Origin: Aeromicrobium chenweiae | GTDB lineage: Bacteria; Actinomycetota; Actinomycetes; Propionibacteriales; Nocardioidaceae | Assembly (NCBI RefSeq): GCF_003065605.1 | Contig: NZ_CP026952.1 | Location: forward strand, 2,232,001 to 2,296,000 | Length of the DNA: 64,000 nt | Reading direction: 5' to 3' | Shown here: one piece after another, positions 24,103 through 33,141 of the stretch | Layout: the number at the start of each line of letters is the position of its first letter | How positions within the stretch are numbered: the first letter of the stretch is position 1 | Program-made: the position numbers and the translations under genes | Notes under the pieces: model-generated | Told to the model about the DNA's origin: nothing | Seen by the model: only the letters and a program-made list of their open reading frames with translations | Databases searched by the model: none

Positions 24103-24684
24103 ATGAACTGGGACGAGCTGTGTGACGCTCTCGACGACATCGACGACGAGCCGCAGCGGGAGCAGCGCCTGTCCGAGTACCGCCGCATGCTGGCCACCTT
24201 TTCCCCCGGCCAGGAGGGACGCGCCGAGACGCTGAGTCGCATCGCCGACGAGCTGGCCGCGGACGACCGGCTCGACGAGGCGCGGTCCACGTACGAGGAG
24301 GTGGCCGACGACGGCGGGCGCACGATCCTGAGCCCGCTCGCCGGCCTGCTGGACATCGCCCTGCGGCAGGAGGACGAGGCCCGTGTCGACGAGCTGCTCG
24401 CCCTCCTGCTGGCCAGGAGCCGCGCCGACCAGCTCGTCGTCGGTGACTACGAGTGGATCGCCGAGGCGCTCGAGGAGTCGGGCCGCCTGCGCCAGGCCCT
24501 GCGCTGGTTCACCATCCCGCTGCGCGACATCCAGCCCGGCGACATCGACCTCATGCCGGAGGTCGTCCTGGAGGGCCGCTGGCGCGTGCGCCGGGCGCTC
24601 GGCCTGCCGATCGACGCGTACGACGACGCCCGCGACGTCTGGCACGAGATCAATGACGACGCGGCCGCCGCCGCTACACCGTGA
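24103..24684 (+). CDS. TPR-like helical hypothetical protein
   Basis: 193-residue acidic, all-helical protein. Repeating helix pairs (LSEYRRMLATFSPGQEGRAE, DRLDEARSTYEEVADDG, SGRLRQALRWFTIPLRDI) match the tetratricopeptide/SEL-like pattern, so protein binding is likely. It is cotranscribed with the preceding 243-residue gene (12-base gap). Its 3' end overlaps by 11 bases the convergent oxidoreductase gene. Possible adaptor in the same kinase module; not otherwise recognised. Confidence 0.7.
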   Translation: MNWDELCDALDDIDDEPQREQRLSEYRRMLATFSPGQEGRAETLSRIADELAADDRLDEARSTYEEVADDGGRTILSPLAGLLDIALRQEDEARVDELLALLLARSRADQLVVGDYEWIAEALEESGRLRQALRWFTIPLRDIQPGDIDLMPEVVLEGRWRVRRALGLPIDAYDDARDVWHEINDDAAAAATP

Positions 24685-25594
24685 TGACGATCTTGCCGCG
24701 GGTGTGACCCTCCTGGCTGAGGTCCCAGGCCTTCTGGGCATCCTTCAGCTCGAACGTCGCCGCGATGTTGACCTTCAGCGAGCCGTCGTCGAACAAGGTG
24801 GCGAGCTCGTCGAGGTCGTCGACGTCCGGGTTGACGAACACGTAGTGGCCACCCATCTCCTTGACACCGGGGTCGATGATCGAGGCGATCCGGCCGGGTG
24901 ACGACTCGGCCAGGAGGTCCGGGCTGACGTCGAGGTCTCCACCGTGGAGGTCGACCACGGCGGTGACGCCGTCGGGCACGAGCTCGCGCACCCGGTCGAC
25001 GAGCCCCTCGCCGTAGAGGAGCGGCTCCGCGCCGAGATCGCGCAGGTAGTCGTGGTTGGCCTCCGATGCCGTGCCGATCACGCGCGCACCGAGCGACGTG
25101 GCGATCTGCACCGCGAACGAGCCCACCCCGCCGGAAGCGCCGTGGATGAGCACGATGTCGTCGGCCCCGACGTCAAGGACGTGGACGAGGCACTGGAACG
25201 CGGTGAGTCCGGCCAACGGGATCGCCGCCGCCTCGGCGAAGCTCGCGTTCGCGGGCTTCTCGGTCACCGTGCGGAACGGACACGCGACCTTCTCGGCGTA
25301 CGTGCCGCCGTGCACGGCGTCCTTGCGGACGTACCCAAAGACCTCGTCGCCGGGAGCCAGGGTCGTGACAGCGGGCCCGACGGCCTCGACGACGCCGGAC
25401 ACGTCCCAGCCCGGCGTGACCGGGAAGAACGTGTCGAGGGCGCCGTCGAGCCCGCCGGCGGCGATCTTCCAGTCGACCGGGTTCACCGAGGACGCCTTCA
25501 CGTCGACCAGGACCCAGTCGGGGCCGACCTTGGGGTCGTCGACCTCGGTGAGCGTCAGCTCCTCGCCGTACGCGCCGAAGGTCGCTGCCTTCAC
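24674..25594 (-). CDS. NADP-dependent medium-chain oxidoreductase (quinone reductase-like)
   Basis: 306-residue zinc-free MDR-superfamily enzyme. N-terminal GroES-like domain (VDVKASSVNPVDWKIAAGGL, TPGWDVSGVVEAVG), then a Rossmann domain with the nucleotide loop HGASGGVGSFAVQIA and the NADP-region ARVIGTAS. It probably reduces quinones or unsaturated carbonyls in the cytoplasm. The GTG start at 25594 overlaps the TGA of the YtxH-like gene, so translation is coupled. It is last in an operon after the SNF2-SWIM and YtxH-like genes. Substrate unknown. Confidence 0.87.
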   Translation of the reverse strand: MKAATFGAYGEELTLTEVDDPKVGPDWVLVDVKASSVNPVDWKIAAGGLDGALDTFFPVTPGWDVSGVVEAVGPAVTTLAPGDEVFGYVRKDAVHGGTYAEKVACPFRTVTEKPANASFAEAAAIPLAGLTAFQCLVHVLDVGADDIVLIHGASGGVGSFAVQIATSLGARVIGTASEANHDYLRDLGAEPLLYGEGLVDRVRELVPDGVTAVVDLHGGDLDVSPDLLAESSPGRIASIIDPGVKEMGGHYVFVNPDVDDLDELATLFDDGSLKVNIAATFELKDAQKAWDLSQEGHTRGKIVITV

Positions 25595-26151
25595 GCGTTG
25601 TCCCTGCGCTCGTCGCTGAGCGGCTGGTCGGCCACGTCGACGTCGACGAACTCGTCGATCGACTCCTCGATGTCGGGGCCCGACGTGTAGACGACCTCGT
25701 CCTCCAGCGCGACGTGCTCATCGGCCAGCAGCGGGTTGACGGAGTCGTCGGTCGCGGTGGGGCTCGGGGGCGGGGTGGGGACGGGGCCGGGCTTGGGAGC
25801 ATCGCTCGAGCCGGACGAGCTGTGCTTGGGCGCGGGGGCGTCCTCGCCCGAGGACGACGAGTCGTCGTCGGAGCCGGACGATCCCTTCAGTCCGGCGTCG
25901 CGGAGGACGTCCTCACCGCGCGCGACGGCGCTCTTGACGCGGGGGTCCTCGGTCACCTTGGTGGCCGCCTCACGGACGAGGTCCTCGGCCTGGGCGGTCG
26001 CCTGCTGGACGCGGGGATCGGCCTTGACCTGCTGCGCCGCCTCGCGGATCTGCTCGTAGCGCTCGCGGCCGGCCTTGGCCCCGAGGACGTATCCGCCTCC
26101 GAAGGCGGTCAGGAGGGTCAGCTTCTTGATGGGGTGCTTGAAGATGCGCAT
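25591..26151 (-). CDS. YtxH-like envelope protein with disordered tail
   Basis: 186 residues. The first helix (LTLLTAFGGGYVLGAKAGRE) is a short hydrophobic segment as in YtxH-like proteins, followed by amphipathic helices with repeats of the type ADPRVQQATAQAEDLVREA. A Ser/Pro/Asp low-complexity region follows, then an acidic tail with VYTSGPDIEESIDEFVDVD. ATG at 26151. The upstream SNF2 gene stops 28 bases away and the oxidoreductase overlaps downstream, so all three lie in one operon. Function unknown. Confidence 0.75.
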   Translation of the reverse strand: MRIFKHPIKKLTLLTAFGGGYVLGAKAGRERYEQIREAAQQVKADPRVQQATAQAEDLVREAATKVTEDPRVKSAVARGEDVLRDAGLKGSSGSDDDSSSSGEDAPAPKHSSSGSSDAPKPGPVPTPPPSPTATDDSVNPLLADEHVALEDEVVYTSGPDIEESIDEFVDVDVADQPLSDERRDNA

Positions 26152-26179
26152 GGCGGGCACGTACCCACGACTCGCAGCC

Positions 26180-29100
26180 TCACGCACCGAGCAGGCCGCG
26201 GATGTCGTCGCTGCTGAGCGCCCCGGACAGCGCGGCGCCGTCGTCCATCACGGCGTCGAAGAGCGCAGCCTTGCGCGCCTTGAGCTCCATCACCTTCTCC
26301 TCGATCGTGTCGGCCGACACCAGGCGGTAGACCATCACCGGACGCACCTGCCCGATGCGGTGGGCGCGGTCGACCGCCTGGGCCTCGGAGGCCGGGTTCC
26401 ACCACGGGTCGAGGACGTACACGTAGTCCGCCTCGACCAGGTTGAGGCCGAAGCCACCGGCCTTGAGGCTGATGAGGAAGACCGACGTCTCCCCCGCCCG
26501 GAACGCATCGACCGCCGCCTGCCGGTCGCGGGTGCTGCCGTCGAGGTACGAGTAGGTGATGCCGGCGGCGTCGAGCCGGGCGCGGACACGGGACAGGAAG
26601 CTCGTGAACTGGCTGAACACGAGCGCACCGTGGCCCTCGGCGGTCACCTCCTGCAGGTGCTCCACGAGGACGTCGATCTTGGCCGATCCCACGTCGTCGT
26701 GCTCCTCGTCGACCAGTGCCGGGTCGAGGCTCAGCTGGCGCAGCTTGGTCAGTGACCGCAGCACTTCGAACCGGTTGCCGTCGGCGTCCTCGGCGAGCAG
26801 GCCCAGGACCTTCTGCCGCTCACGCTGCAGGTGCGTCTGGTAGATCCGGGCGTGCCGAGGACTGAGGGCGACCTCCAGGACCTGCTCGGTCTTGGTCGGC
26901 AGGTCGGACGCGACCTCCTCCTTGGTGCGCCGGCGCATGAGCGGGCGGATGCGTCGCTGCAGCAGGGCGAGGCGCTGAGGATCGCCGCCCTCGATCGGCT
27001 TCTGGTAGTGCTCGACGAACCGCTTCGGGTCAGGGAAGAGCCCCGGCGCGACGATCGAGAGCATCGACCAAAGATCCATCAGGGAATTCTCGAGCGGCGT
27101 GCCGGTGATGGCCAGCTTGAACGGCGCGTCGAGGCGGCGGGCGCACTGGTAGGTCTTGCCCTGGTGGTTCTTGACGAACTGCGCCTCGTCCAGCACCAGC
27201 CCGGCCCACGACCGGGCCGTGTAGGCGTCGTTCTCGATGCGGAACAGGGCGTACGAGGTCACGACCAGGTCGGCGCCCTCGACCGCCTCGGCCAGCTCGG
27301 TGCCGCGGCGTGCCCGGGAGTGGGTGATGGCCGCGACCTTCAGCCCGGGGGCGAACCGGTGCGCCTCCCGCTCCCAGTTGGCAACCACGCTGGTCGGCGC
27401 GACGACGAGATAGGGGCCGGAGCCGCGCTCGACCTCGCGGACCATCAGCGCGAGCGTCTGGAGCGTCTTGCCCAGGCCCATGTCGTCGGCCAGGATGCCG
27501 CCGAGACCGTGATCGGCGAGGAAGCACAGCCAGGCGAAGCCGTCCTGCTGGTAGGGGCGCAGCTGGGCGTCGATGCCTTCGGGCACCTCCGGACGGCCCA
27601 GGTCGCCGATCTGCTGCAACGAGCCGACGGCCTTCTGCCACGACGCGGACTGGCGGTCGACCGTGCCGAGGTTGACCAGCTCGTCCCACAGGCCGGCGTG
27701 GTAGCGGTTGACCCGCAGCTGCTCGCTGCGCCGGTCGGTCAGCTGGCGTGCCTCGTCGATGAGCTCGCGCAGCCGCAACAGCTCGGGACGGTCGATCAGC
27801 AGGTAGGTGCCGCTGGGCAGCACCAGGTGGGTCTCCCCCGCCGTGAGCGCCGCGAACAGCTGCTCGAACGGCACCCTCTCCCCGTCGATCGTCACCGTGA
27901 CGGCCAGGTCGTACCAGTCGCTGCGCCGGTCGGGCCCGTCGTCGAGGGTGACGTGGACGACCGGATCGGACTCGCTGAGCCGGTACTCCGGTGGCGTGCC
28001 GATGACGTGGACGTCGACGCCGAGGTCCTCGAGCGCGGGCAGCAGCTGCTGGCTCAGCACCGCGGCCTGGTAGCCGCCGACCGTGACCCGCGGGACCACC
28101 TTCGTACGTCCGGCGGCATCCACCTCGGTCAGCGCGAGGCCGACGTCGGGCGGAGCCAGCTGGGCGACCAGCTCGCGCTCGACCCGGGTGTCGCGGAACG
28201 GCTCGGTGCCCGCCCCGAGCGGAACCCGCGCGGTCGAGTCGTCGATCGCGTACGCGAAGCCCCACCGCAGCTCGGCCGAGAGGCCGTCGTGGGTGACCGT
28301 GACGGACAGGCGCGGCGGCGCGATCTCGGGCACCGGGATGCGTGGGTCGACACTCACGAGATCGACCGCGCGGGCGATGCGCGGGTAGTAGTCGCGCAGG
28401 AACTCCTCGGCGTCCTGCGGCGGGATGTTCACCGACCGACGGCTGGCCAGCAGCATGCGCAGGGTGTCCGCGATCGTGTGGTCGAACCGCGCGAGCCGCA
28501 GCCGCGTGGGGTGCTGGGCGTCCCAGGACGCGATGCCGTGCGCCGGCTGGCCGATCAGGCTCGCGCGGCCCTCGTCCCAGTCGTCCGAGAGCGACTCGTC
28601 GTCGAGGGTTGCCCGCACGTGGAGGTCGCCGGAGTGGTCCTGCACGATCTCCAGGCCCGCGGTGACCGGCTCGGGGAGGATCTCGACGGACGACTTCGCG
28701 GGCCCGATGAGGGTCACCCCCGACGCGACGACCTTGTCGAGCGCCGCCCACGCGTGCGGGGTCAGGTCGGCGAGGTCGACGTCGTTCGAGGAGCTGCCGT
28801 AGCCGTAGGCATAGGACGTCTCCTGCACCGCCGCGCGCAGCTCACCGAGCGCCGCGGCCTGACCGGAGTCGATGCCGGCCAGTGCTGCCTGCTGGACCTC
28901 GCCCCAGCTCGCTCCCGACTTGACCCACCCGCCACGGGCGCCCCGGCGCATGGGCCGGGCCGACAGCATCCGCAGGCCGTACGTGCCGCCGCCGGTCAGG
29001 TCGATCTGCAGCGCCCACTCGGTGACGCGGCGGGTGCCGGACCCGCGGGCCGCCAGCGGCCCCAGGGTCGTCTTCCACGACGGCTGGATGATCTGCGGCG

Positions 29101-29539
29101 GGCGCGGCGCCGCTTGCGGGACGACGTCGGGCTCGTCCTCGACGGTCTCGGCCGGCTCGATCGAGCTGCGCACGGCCAGGATCAGGGCGACCGCGTGCTT
29201 GCAGTCGATCATCACCGGGCACGAGCAGCTCGCGGAGATGCGGATGCCCGCGGGGGCCTCGCTGACCCTCACGGTCGTCGAGTACGCCTCCGTGCCGCTG
29301 CCCCGGACCTCGCCGCGTGCGACGCGACCGTCGTCCTCGACCTCGCGGACGGTGACCCGGCCCGCGTGGGCGTACGGCTTGCCCCGGCTGATCGCCCCGG
29401 GGTCGAAGGCGCGACGAAGCTCCGTCTCGGTGAGGGAGGCAATCGTCGTCACCCTGTCGAGATTAGTCGGGGGCCCCGACACCAGCTCCTGCAACAGACG
29501 ACGGCTGTCCTCCCACCCCAGCCAGGTCGGCACGTCCAT
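26180..29539 (-). CDS. SNF2 helicase with SWIM zinc finger
   Basis: 1119 residues. The N terminus carries a SWIM finger (SASCSCPVMIDCKHAVALIL, CxC...CxH) and a long mixed region. The helicase starts near residue 650: Walker A ADDMGLGKTLQTLAL, DEAQFVKN, LTGTPLENSLMDLWSML, MRRRTKEEV. The C-terminal lobe has SLKAGGFGLNLVEADYVYVL and DRAHRIGQVRPVMVYRLVSA. GGAGGGGAGG before the ATG at 29539 supports this start, though a GTG about 33 codons later (TTIASLTETELRRAFDPG) is the more family-like N terminus. SWIM fingers bind DNA or protein; the target is unknown. It heads the operon with the YtxH-like and oxidoreductase genes. Confidence 0.9.
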   Translation of the reverse strand: MDVPTWLGWEDSRRLLQELVSGPPTNLDRVTTIASLTETELRRAFDPGAISRGKPYAHAGRVTVREVEDDGRVARGEVRGSGTEAYSTTVRVSEAPAGIRISASCSCPVMIDCKHAVALILAVRSSIEPAETVEDEPDVVPQAAPRPPQIIQPSWKTTLGPLAARGSGTRRVTEWALQIDLTGGGTYGLRMLSARPMRRGARGGWVKSGASWGEVQQAALAGIDSGQAAALGELRAAVQETSYAYGYGSSSNDVDLADLTPHAWAALDKVVASGVTLIGPAKSSVEILPEPVTAGLEIVQDHSGDLHVRATLDDESLSDDWDEGRASLIGQPAHGIASWDAQHPTRLRLARFDHTIADTLRMLLASRRSVNIPPQDAEEFLRDYYPRIARAVDLVSVDPRIPVPEIAPPRLSVTVTHDGLSAELRWGFAYAIDDSTARVPLGAGTEPFRDTRVERELVAQLAPPDVGLALTEVDAAGRTKVVPRVTVGGYQAAVLSQQLLPALEDLGVDVHVIGTPPEYRLSESDPVVHVTLDDGPDRRSDWYDLAVTVTIDGERVPFEQLFAALTAGETHLVLPSGTYLLIDRPELLRLRELIDEARQLTDRRSEQLRVNRYHAGLWDELVNLGTVDRQSASWQKAVGSLQQIGDLGRPEVPEGIDAQLRPYQQDGFAWLCFLADHGLGGILADDMGLGKTLQTLALMVREVERGSGPYLVVAPTSVVANWEREAHRFAPGLKVAAITHSRARRGTELAEAVEGADLVVTSYALFRIENDAYTARSWAGLVLDEAQFVKNHQGKTYQCARRLDAPFKLAITGTPLENSLMDLWSMLSIVAPGLFPDPKRFVEHYQKPIEGGDPQRLALLQRRIRPLMRRRTKEEVASDLPTKTEQVLEVALSPRHARIYQTHLQRERQKVLGLLAEDADGNRFEVLRSLTKLRQLSLDPALVDEEHDDVGSAKIDVLVEHLQEVTAEGHGALVFSQFTSFLSRVRARLDAAGITYSYLDGSTRDRQAAVDAFRAGETSVFLISLKAGGFGLNLVEADYVYVLDPWWNPASEAQAVDRAHRIGQVRPVMVYRLVSADTIEEKVMELKARKAALFDAVMDDGAALSGALSSDDIRGLLGA

Positions 29540-29668
29540 GGTCCTCCCCTCCATCTGCCTCCAGCATCGAGCGCTGGCGCCGGCCGCACCACGGCTCCGC
29601 GAGAGGCTGTGGACGCGGGCCGCGGCAGGTGCCGCCTGTGGACGGAGACGAACCGCCGGTGTCGCCTG

Positions 29669-30367
29669 TCACCCCCACGTGGTCTCCCCCTCACGCTCGA
29701 CGAAGCGGCCCGAGGCGTGCCCCGGGCCCTCCGTCGCGAGCCGGACGATCGAGTCGGTGCCCTCGGTGATGCTCTGCGGACCGCTGTGGCCGTTGAGGTC
29801 GGTGGCGGTGTAGCCGGGATCGGCGGCGTTGATCCGGATGTCCGGGAACGCCTTGGCGTACTGGGTCGTCAGCATGGTCAGCGCCGCCTTGGACGCGGTG
29901 TAGGCCGGCACGATTGCTTGGGACTCGGGTCGGGACGGGTCGTGCGTGGTCTCAAGGGATCCCATCCCGCTGCTGACGTTGACGATGACGGGATCTGCCG
30001 ACTTCTGCAGCAGCGGCAGGAACGCCCGGGTCGTCCGGACGGCTCCCGCGACGTTGACGTCGAGGACGGCCAGGGCGACGTCGCCGGTCAGGCCGCTCGG
30101 ATCTCCCATGGGCTCGGTGATGCCGGCGTTGTTGATGAGCACGTCGAGGACGCCCTCGTGCTCGGCGACGTCGGCTGCCGCGCGTGTCACGGACTCCTCG
30201 TCGGTGACGTCGATCTGGACGAACCGGGCGCCGACGGCGTCGGCCGCGGCACGTCCGACTTCTTCGTTGCGTGCTCCGACGAGGACGGTGTGTCCCTGCT
30301 CGATGAGGCGGCGGGCGGTCTCGTGGCCGAGGCCCTTGTTGGCTCCGGTGATGAAGGTGATGGTCAT
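29669..30367 (-). CDS. Short-chain dehydrogenase/reductase
   Basis: 232-residue SDR. Nucleotide loop TGANKGLGHETA, DVTDEESV, NNAGITEP, catalytic Ser in VNVSSGMGSLETT and YTASK (YxxxK) are all present. It resembles the TyrS/carbonyl-reductase branch of SDRs that is often controlled by a neighbouring XRE/MmyB regulator, as here: the regulator gene diverges 101 bases away. Substrate unknown; NADPH dependence is inferred from the basic residue in GARNEE. Confidence 0.88.
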   Translation of the reverse strand: MTITFITGANKGLGHETARRLIEQGHTVLVGARNEEVGRAAADAVGARFVQIDVTDEESVTRAAADVAEHEGVLDVLINNAGITEPMGDPSGLTGDVALAVLDVNVAGAVRTTRAFLPLLQKSADPVIVNVSSGMGSLETTHDPSRPESQAIVPAYTASKAALTMLTTQYAKAFPDIRINAADPGYTATDLNGHSGPQSITEGTDSIVRLATEGPGHASGRFVEREGETTWG

Positions 30368-30468
30368 GGACCCATCGTCAGCTGCCCGGTGCGCCTGCAA
30401 CAGGGACGTGTCGACGGTAGGACCGGTGGTACCTCCCCCGCAGCGGCTCGCCGCGCAAGACTGGGGGC

Positions 30469-31338
30469 ATGACCGACGAGCTGACCACCTTCGGCGCCAC
30501 GCTTCGCTCCTGGCGGGACCGTCTCGCTCCCGCCGCGGCGGGGCTGCCACTTCGCCGTGGACGCCGGACGCAGGGGCTCCGACGCGAAGAGCTGGCCGAG
30601 CTCGCCGGCCTCTCCGTCGACTACGTGGTGCGGCTGGAGCAGGGCCGAGCCACCGCTCCTTCCGCGCAGGTGGTCAGCGCCCTGGCTCGTGCGCTGCAGC
30701 TGACGTCGGCAGAGCGTGACCACCTGTACCGGCTCGCCGGCCTCGCGCCGCCGAGCGACCTGGAGATCTCCGACCACGTCCCCCGTGGCGTGCAGCGAGT
30801 GCTGAGCCGCCAGGGCGACTCCGCCATTGCCGTGTTCGCAGCGGACTGGCGGCTGATCTCGTGGAACACCGCGTGGGCCGCTCTGGTCGGCGACCCGTCC
30901 ACGGTCCCTCGCGACCTGCGCAACTTCGCGCTCGACACCTTCCCGGTCGGCGACGTCGGCCGGGCGCTGGCCCAGTGGCCGGTCGTCGCGTTCGCCGAGG
31001 ACACGGTCGATGCCGCAGTGGTCTCGGACCTGCGCCGGGCGTCGGGCCGGTTCCCCGGGAGCCGGCGGCTCAACGACCTGATCCGGATGCTGTCGGAGGG
31101 CAATGAACGCTTCGCAGCGTTGTGGACCCGCGGCGAGGTCGGCGCCCACCGCGAGGGCCAGAAAATCGTCGAGCACCCCGGCGTCGGCCCGATCACCGTC
31201 GAGTGCGACGTGCTCACGGACGGCGAGGCCGAGCTCAAGATCGTCATCTTGTCCACCGCACCCGGCACCGAGGACGAGACGCGCATGAAGCTCGCGATCC
31301 TGTCAGGGGTGCGGGAGCGCGCCGCCGCCGACCGCTGA
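30469..31338 (+). CDS. XRE-type regulator with MmyB ligand domain
   Basis: 289 residues. HTH at about 28-80 (GLRREELAELAGLSVDYVVR, LEQGRATAPS) and a C-terminal MmyB-like PAS-fold sensor (FAADWRLISWNTAW, LTDGEAELKIVILSTAPGTE). This class is common in actinobacteria and usually represses the divergent SDR/oxidoreductase gene. The 101-bp gap between it and the SDR likely holds the operator. Ligand unknown. Its stop is nine bases from the convergent recD stop. Confidence 0.88.
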   Translation: MTDELTTFGATLRSWRDRLAPAAAGLPLRRGRRTQGLRREELAELAGLSVDYVVRLEQGRATAPSAQVVSALARALQLTSAERDHLYRLAGLAPPSDLEISDHVPRGVQRVLSRQGDSAIAVFAADWRLISWNTAWAALVGDPSTVPRDLRNFALDTFPVGDVGRALAQWPVVAFAEDTVDAAVVSDLRRASGRFPGSRRLNDLIRMLSEGNERFAALWTRGEVGAHREGQKIVEHPGVGPITVECDVLTDGEAELKIVILSTAPGTEDETRMKLAILSGVRERAAADR

Positions 31339-31347
31339 CCGGTCCGG

Positions 31348-33141
31348 TCAGGCGCCGGACGACTCCAGGGCCCGGGCCAGCCGCTCGGCCAGGCCGCTCG
31401 CCCGCAGCACCCGGGTGTCGATCGCTGCCCGTACCGCGTCCTCGGACCCGATCAGTGTCAGCGACTCCTTGGCGCGGGTCAGGGCGGTGTAGAGCAGCTC
31501 GCGGGTCAGCAGCCGCGACTCGTCGTCGGGCAGCAGCACCGACACCCGGTCGAACTGGCTGCCCTGGCTGCGGTGCACGGTCATCGCGTACGCCGTGTGC
31601 ACCGTGCCGAGCCGGGACGGCGCGAACCGGCGACGCTCCTCGTCGGCGATGACCACGGCCAGGCCGTCTCCGGCGGGGACCGTGATGCCCGTGTCGCCGT
31701 TGTAGAGCCGCAGACCGCGGTCGTTCTCGGTCACCAGCACCGGCCGGCCGGGGTACCAGGGACGCCCGAGCGTGTAGCCGGCGTCGGTGTCGAGCCAGCG
31801 TTCCACCTGGTCGTTCCAGGTCGTCGCGCCGTACGGGCCCTCGCGATGCGCACAGAGCAGCCGGTGCCCGTCGAGCACCCGCAGTGCCTCCTCGACCCGG
31901 CCCTCCTGGGCGGCGGTCAGCATCGCCTGGGCGTCCGGCAGCACGAGCGCGCGGATCGTCTCGGCCAGCCCGTCGTCACCCGGGACGAGACGCACCGCGT
32001 CGTGCCCGGCGCGCAGGATCTCGATCGCGGTGTCCGCGTCGCCGTCACGCACCGCGAGCGCCAGGTCCTTGATCGCCCCGCCGAAGCGGTGTCCGGACTC
32101 CAGGTGCGACACCGGGGACGACGGCCCGCTCCCCCAGCCGGCGGCGAGGTCGCGCAGGACGGTGCCGGCCTCGATGGACGCCAGCTGGTGCGGGTCGCCG
32201 ACCAGGATCAGCCGGCTGTCGGGGCGGACGGCCTCGACCAGCCGGGCCATCAGCGTGAGCGAGACCATCGAGCTCTCGTCGACCACGACGACGTCGTGCG
32301 GCAGGTGCCGGCGCCGGTCGTGCCGGAACCGGGTGCCGTTGTCGGGCCGGAAGCCCAGCAGCCGGTGCATCGTGGACGCCGTCAGCGCCTTCAGCCAGGT
32401 CCGCTCGTCGTCGGTGAATCCCTCGGCATCGGCGACGGCCGCGACGGCCTCCTTCATCCGCGCGGCGGCCTTGCCGGTCGGCGCCGCGAGGGCCACCCGC
32501 AGCGGCGGTCGTCCGGCCGCGGTCGCCTGGGACGCGAGCACGGCCAGCAGCCGCGCGAGCGCCGTGGTCTTGCCGGTGCCCGGCCCGCCGGTGAGCACCG
32601 ACGTCCAGCCGCGCGCGGCCCGCTCACCGGCGGCTCGCTGCTCGGCGTACCCCTCGCCGGGGAACAGCCGGGCGAGATCGGCCTGCAGCAGCGTCTCGTC
32701 CGGCTCCGGCGGCGGGCGCTCGCCGCGGTCGAGGAGGTCGCGGCAGAGGTCGACCTCGAGCTCGAAGTAGCGGTCGAGGTAGAGCAGTCGACCCTCCGCG
32801 CGCATCACCGGGACGTCGGCGTCGACCAGCGGGCTGGCCACCACCTCGGCGTGCCAGGTCTCGGGATCGGGCCAGGGCAGCTCGTCGTCCTCGCTGCGCA
32901 GGTCGGTGACCAGCTCGGCAAGGTCGATGCAGGTCGAGCCGTTGCGGACGGAGCGGATGGCCAGCGCCAGGGCGAGCCGCACGGTCTCGGAGGTCTCGTG
33001 CACCAGCTCGGCGACCCGCTCGGCGATGCGGATGTCAGACGCCGCCAGGAGCTCGGGACGGTTGAAGTCCGCGAGCAGGCCGGTCGCCCCGAGCGCGATG
33101 CGCCGGTCGCGCGGGTCGTCGAAGGTCAGCGTCTCGGTCAT
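31348..33141 (-). CDS. recD: Exonuclease V subunit RecD
   Basis: 597-residue SF1B helicase, the 5'-3' motor of RecBCD. Walker A GGPGTGKTTALARLLAVL, VVVDESSMVSLTL, GDPHQLASIEAGTVL, and the C-terminal UvrD-like motif YAMTVHRSQGSQFD with ELLYTALTRAKESLTLIG. Its ATG overlaps the recB stop (ATGA), so it is translated from the recC-recB-recD transcript. Works with RecB and RecC in double-strand-break repair and degradation of linear DNA. Confidence 0.95.
   Translation of the reverse strand: MTETLTFDDPRDRRIALGATGLLADFNRPELLAASDIRIAERVAELVHETSETVRLALALAIRSVRNGSTCIDLAELVTDLRSEDDELPWPDPETWHAEVVASPLVDADVPVMRAEGRLLYLDRYFELEVDLCRDLLDRGERPPPEPDETLLQADLARLFPGEGYAEQRAAGERAARGWTSVLTGGPGTGKTTALARLLAVLASQATAAGRPPLRVALAAPTGKAAARMKEAVAAVADAEGFTDDERTWLKALTASTMHRLLGFRPDNGTRFRHDRRRHLPHDVVVVDESSMVSLTLMARLVEAVRPDSRLILVGDPHQLASIEAGTVLRDLAAGWGSGPSSPVSHLESGHRFGGAIKDLALAVRDGDADTAIEILRAGHDAVRLVPGDDGLAETIRALVLPDAQAMLTAAQEGRVEEALRVLDGHRLLCAHREGPYGATTWNDQVERWLDTDAGYTLGRPWYPGRPVLVTENDRGLRLYNGDTGITVPAGDGLAVVIADEERRRFAPSRLGTVHTAYAMTVHRSQGSQFDRVSVLLPDDESRLLTRELLYTALTRAKESLTLIGSEDAVRAAIDTRVLRASGLAERLARALESSGA

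Noticed and set aside
26831-30472. 1213-codon plus-strand frame
   Set aside because: Antisense to the SWIM-SNF2 gene; composition is that of a GC-rich shadow with no domain.
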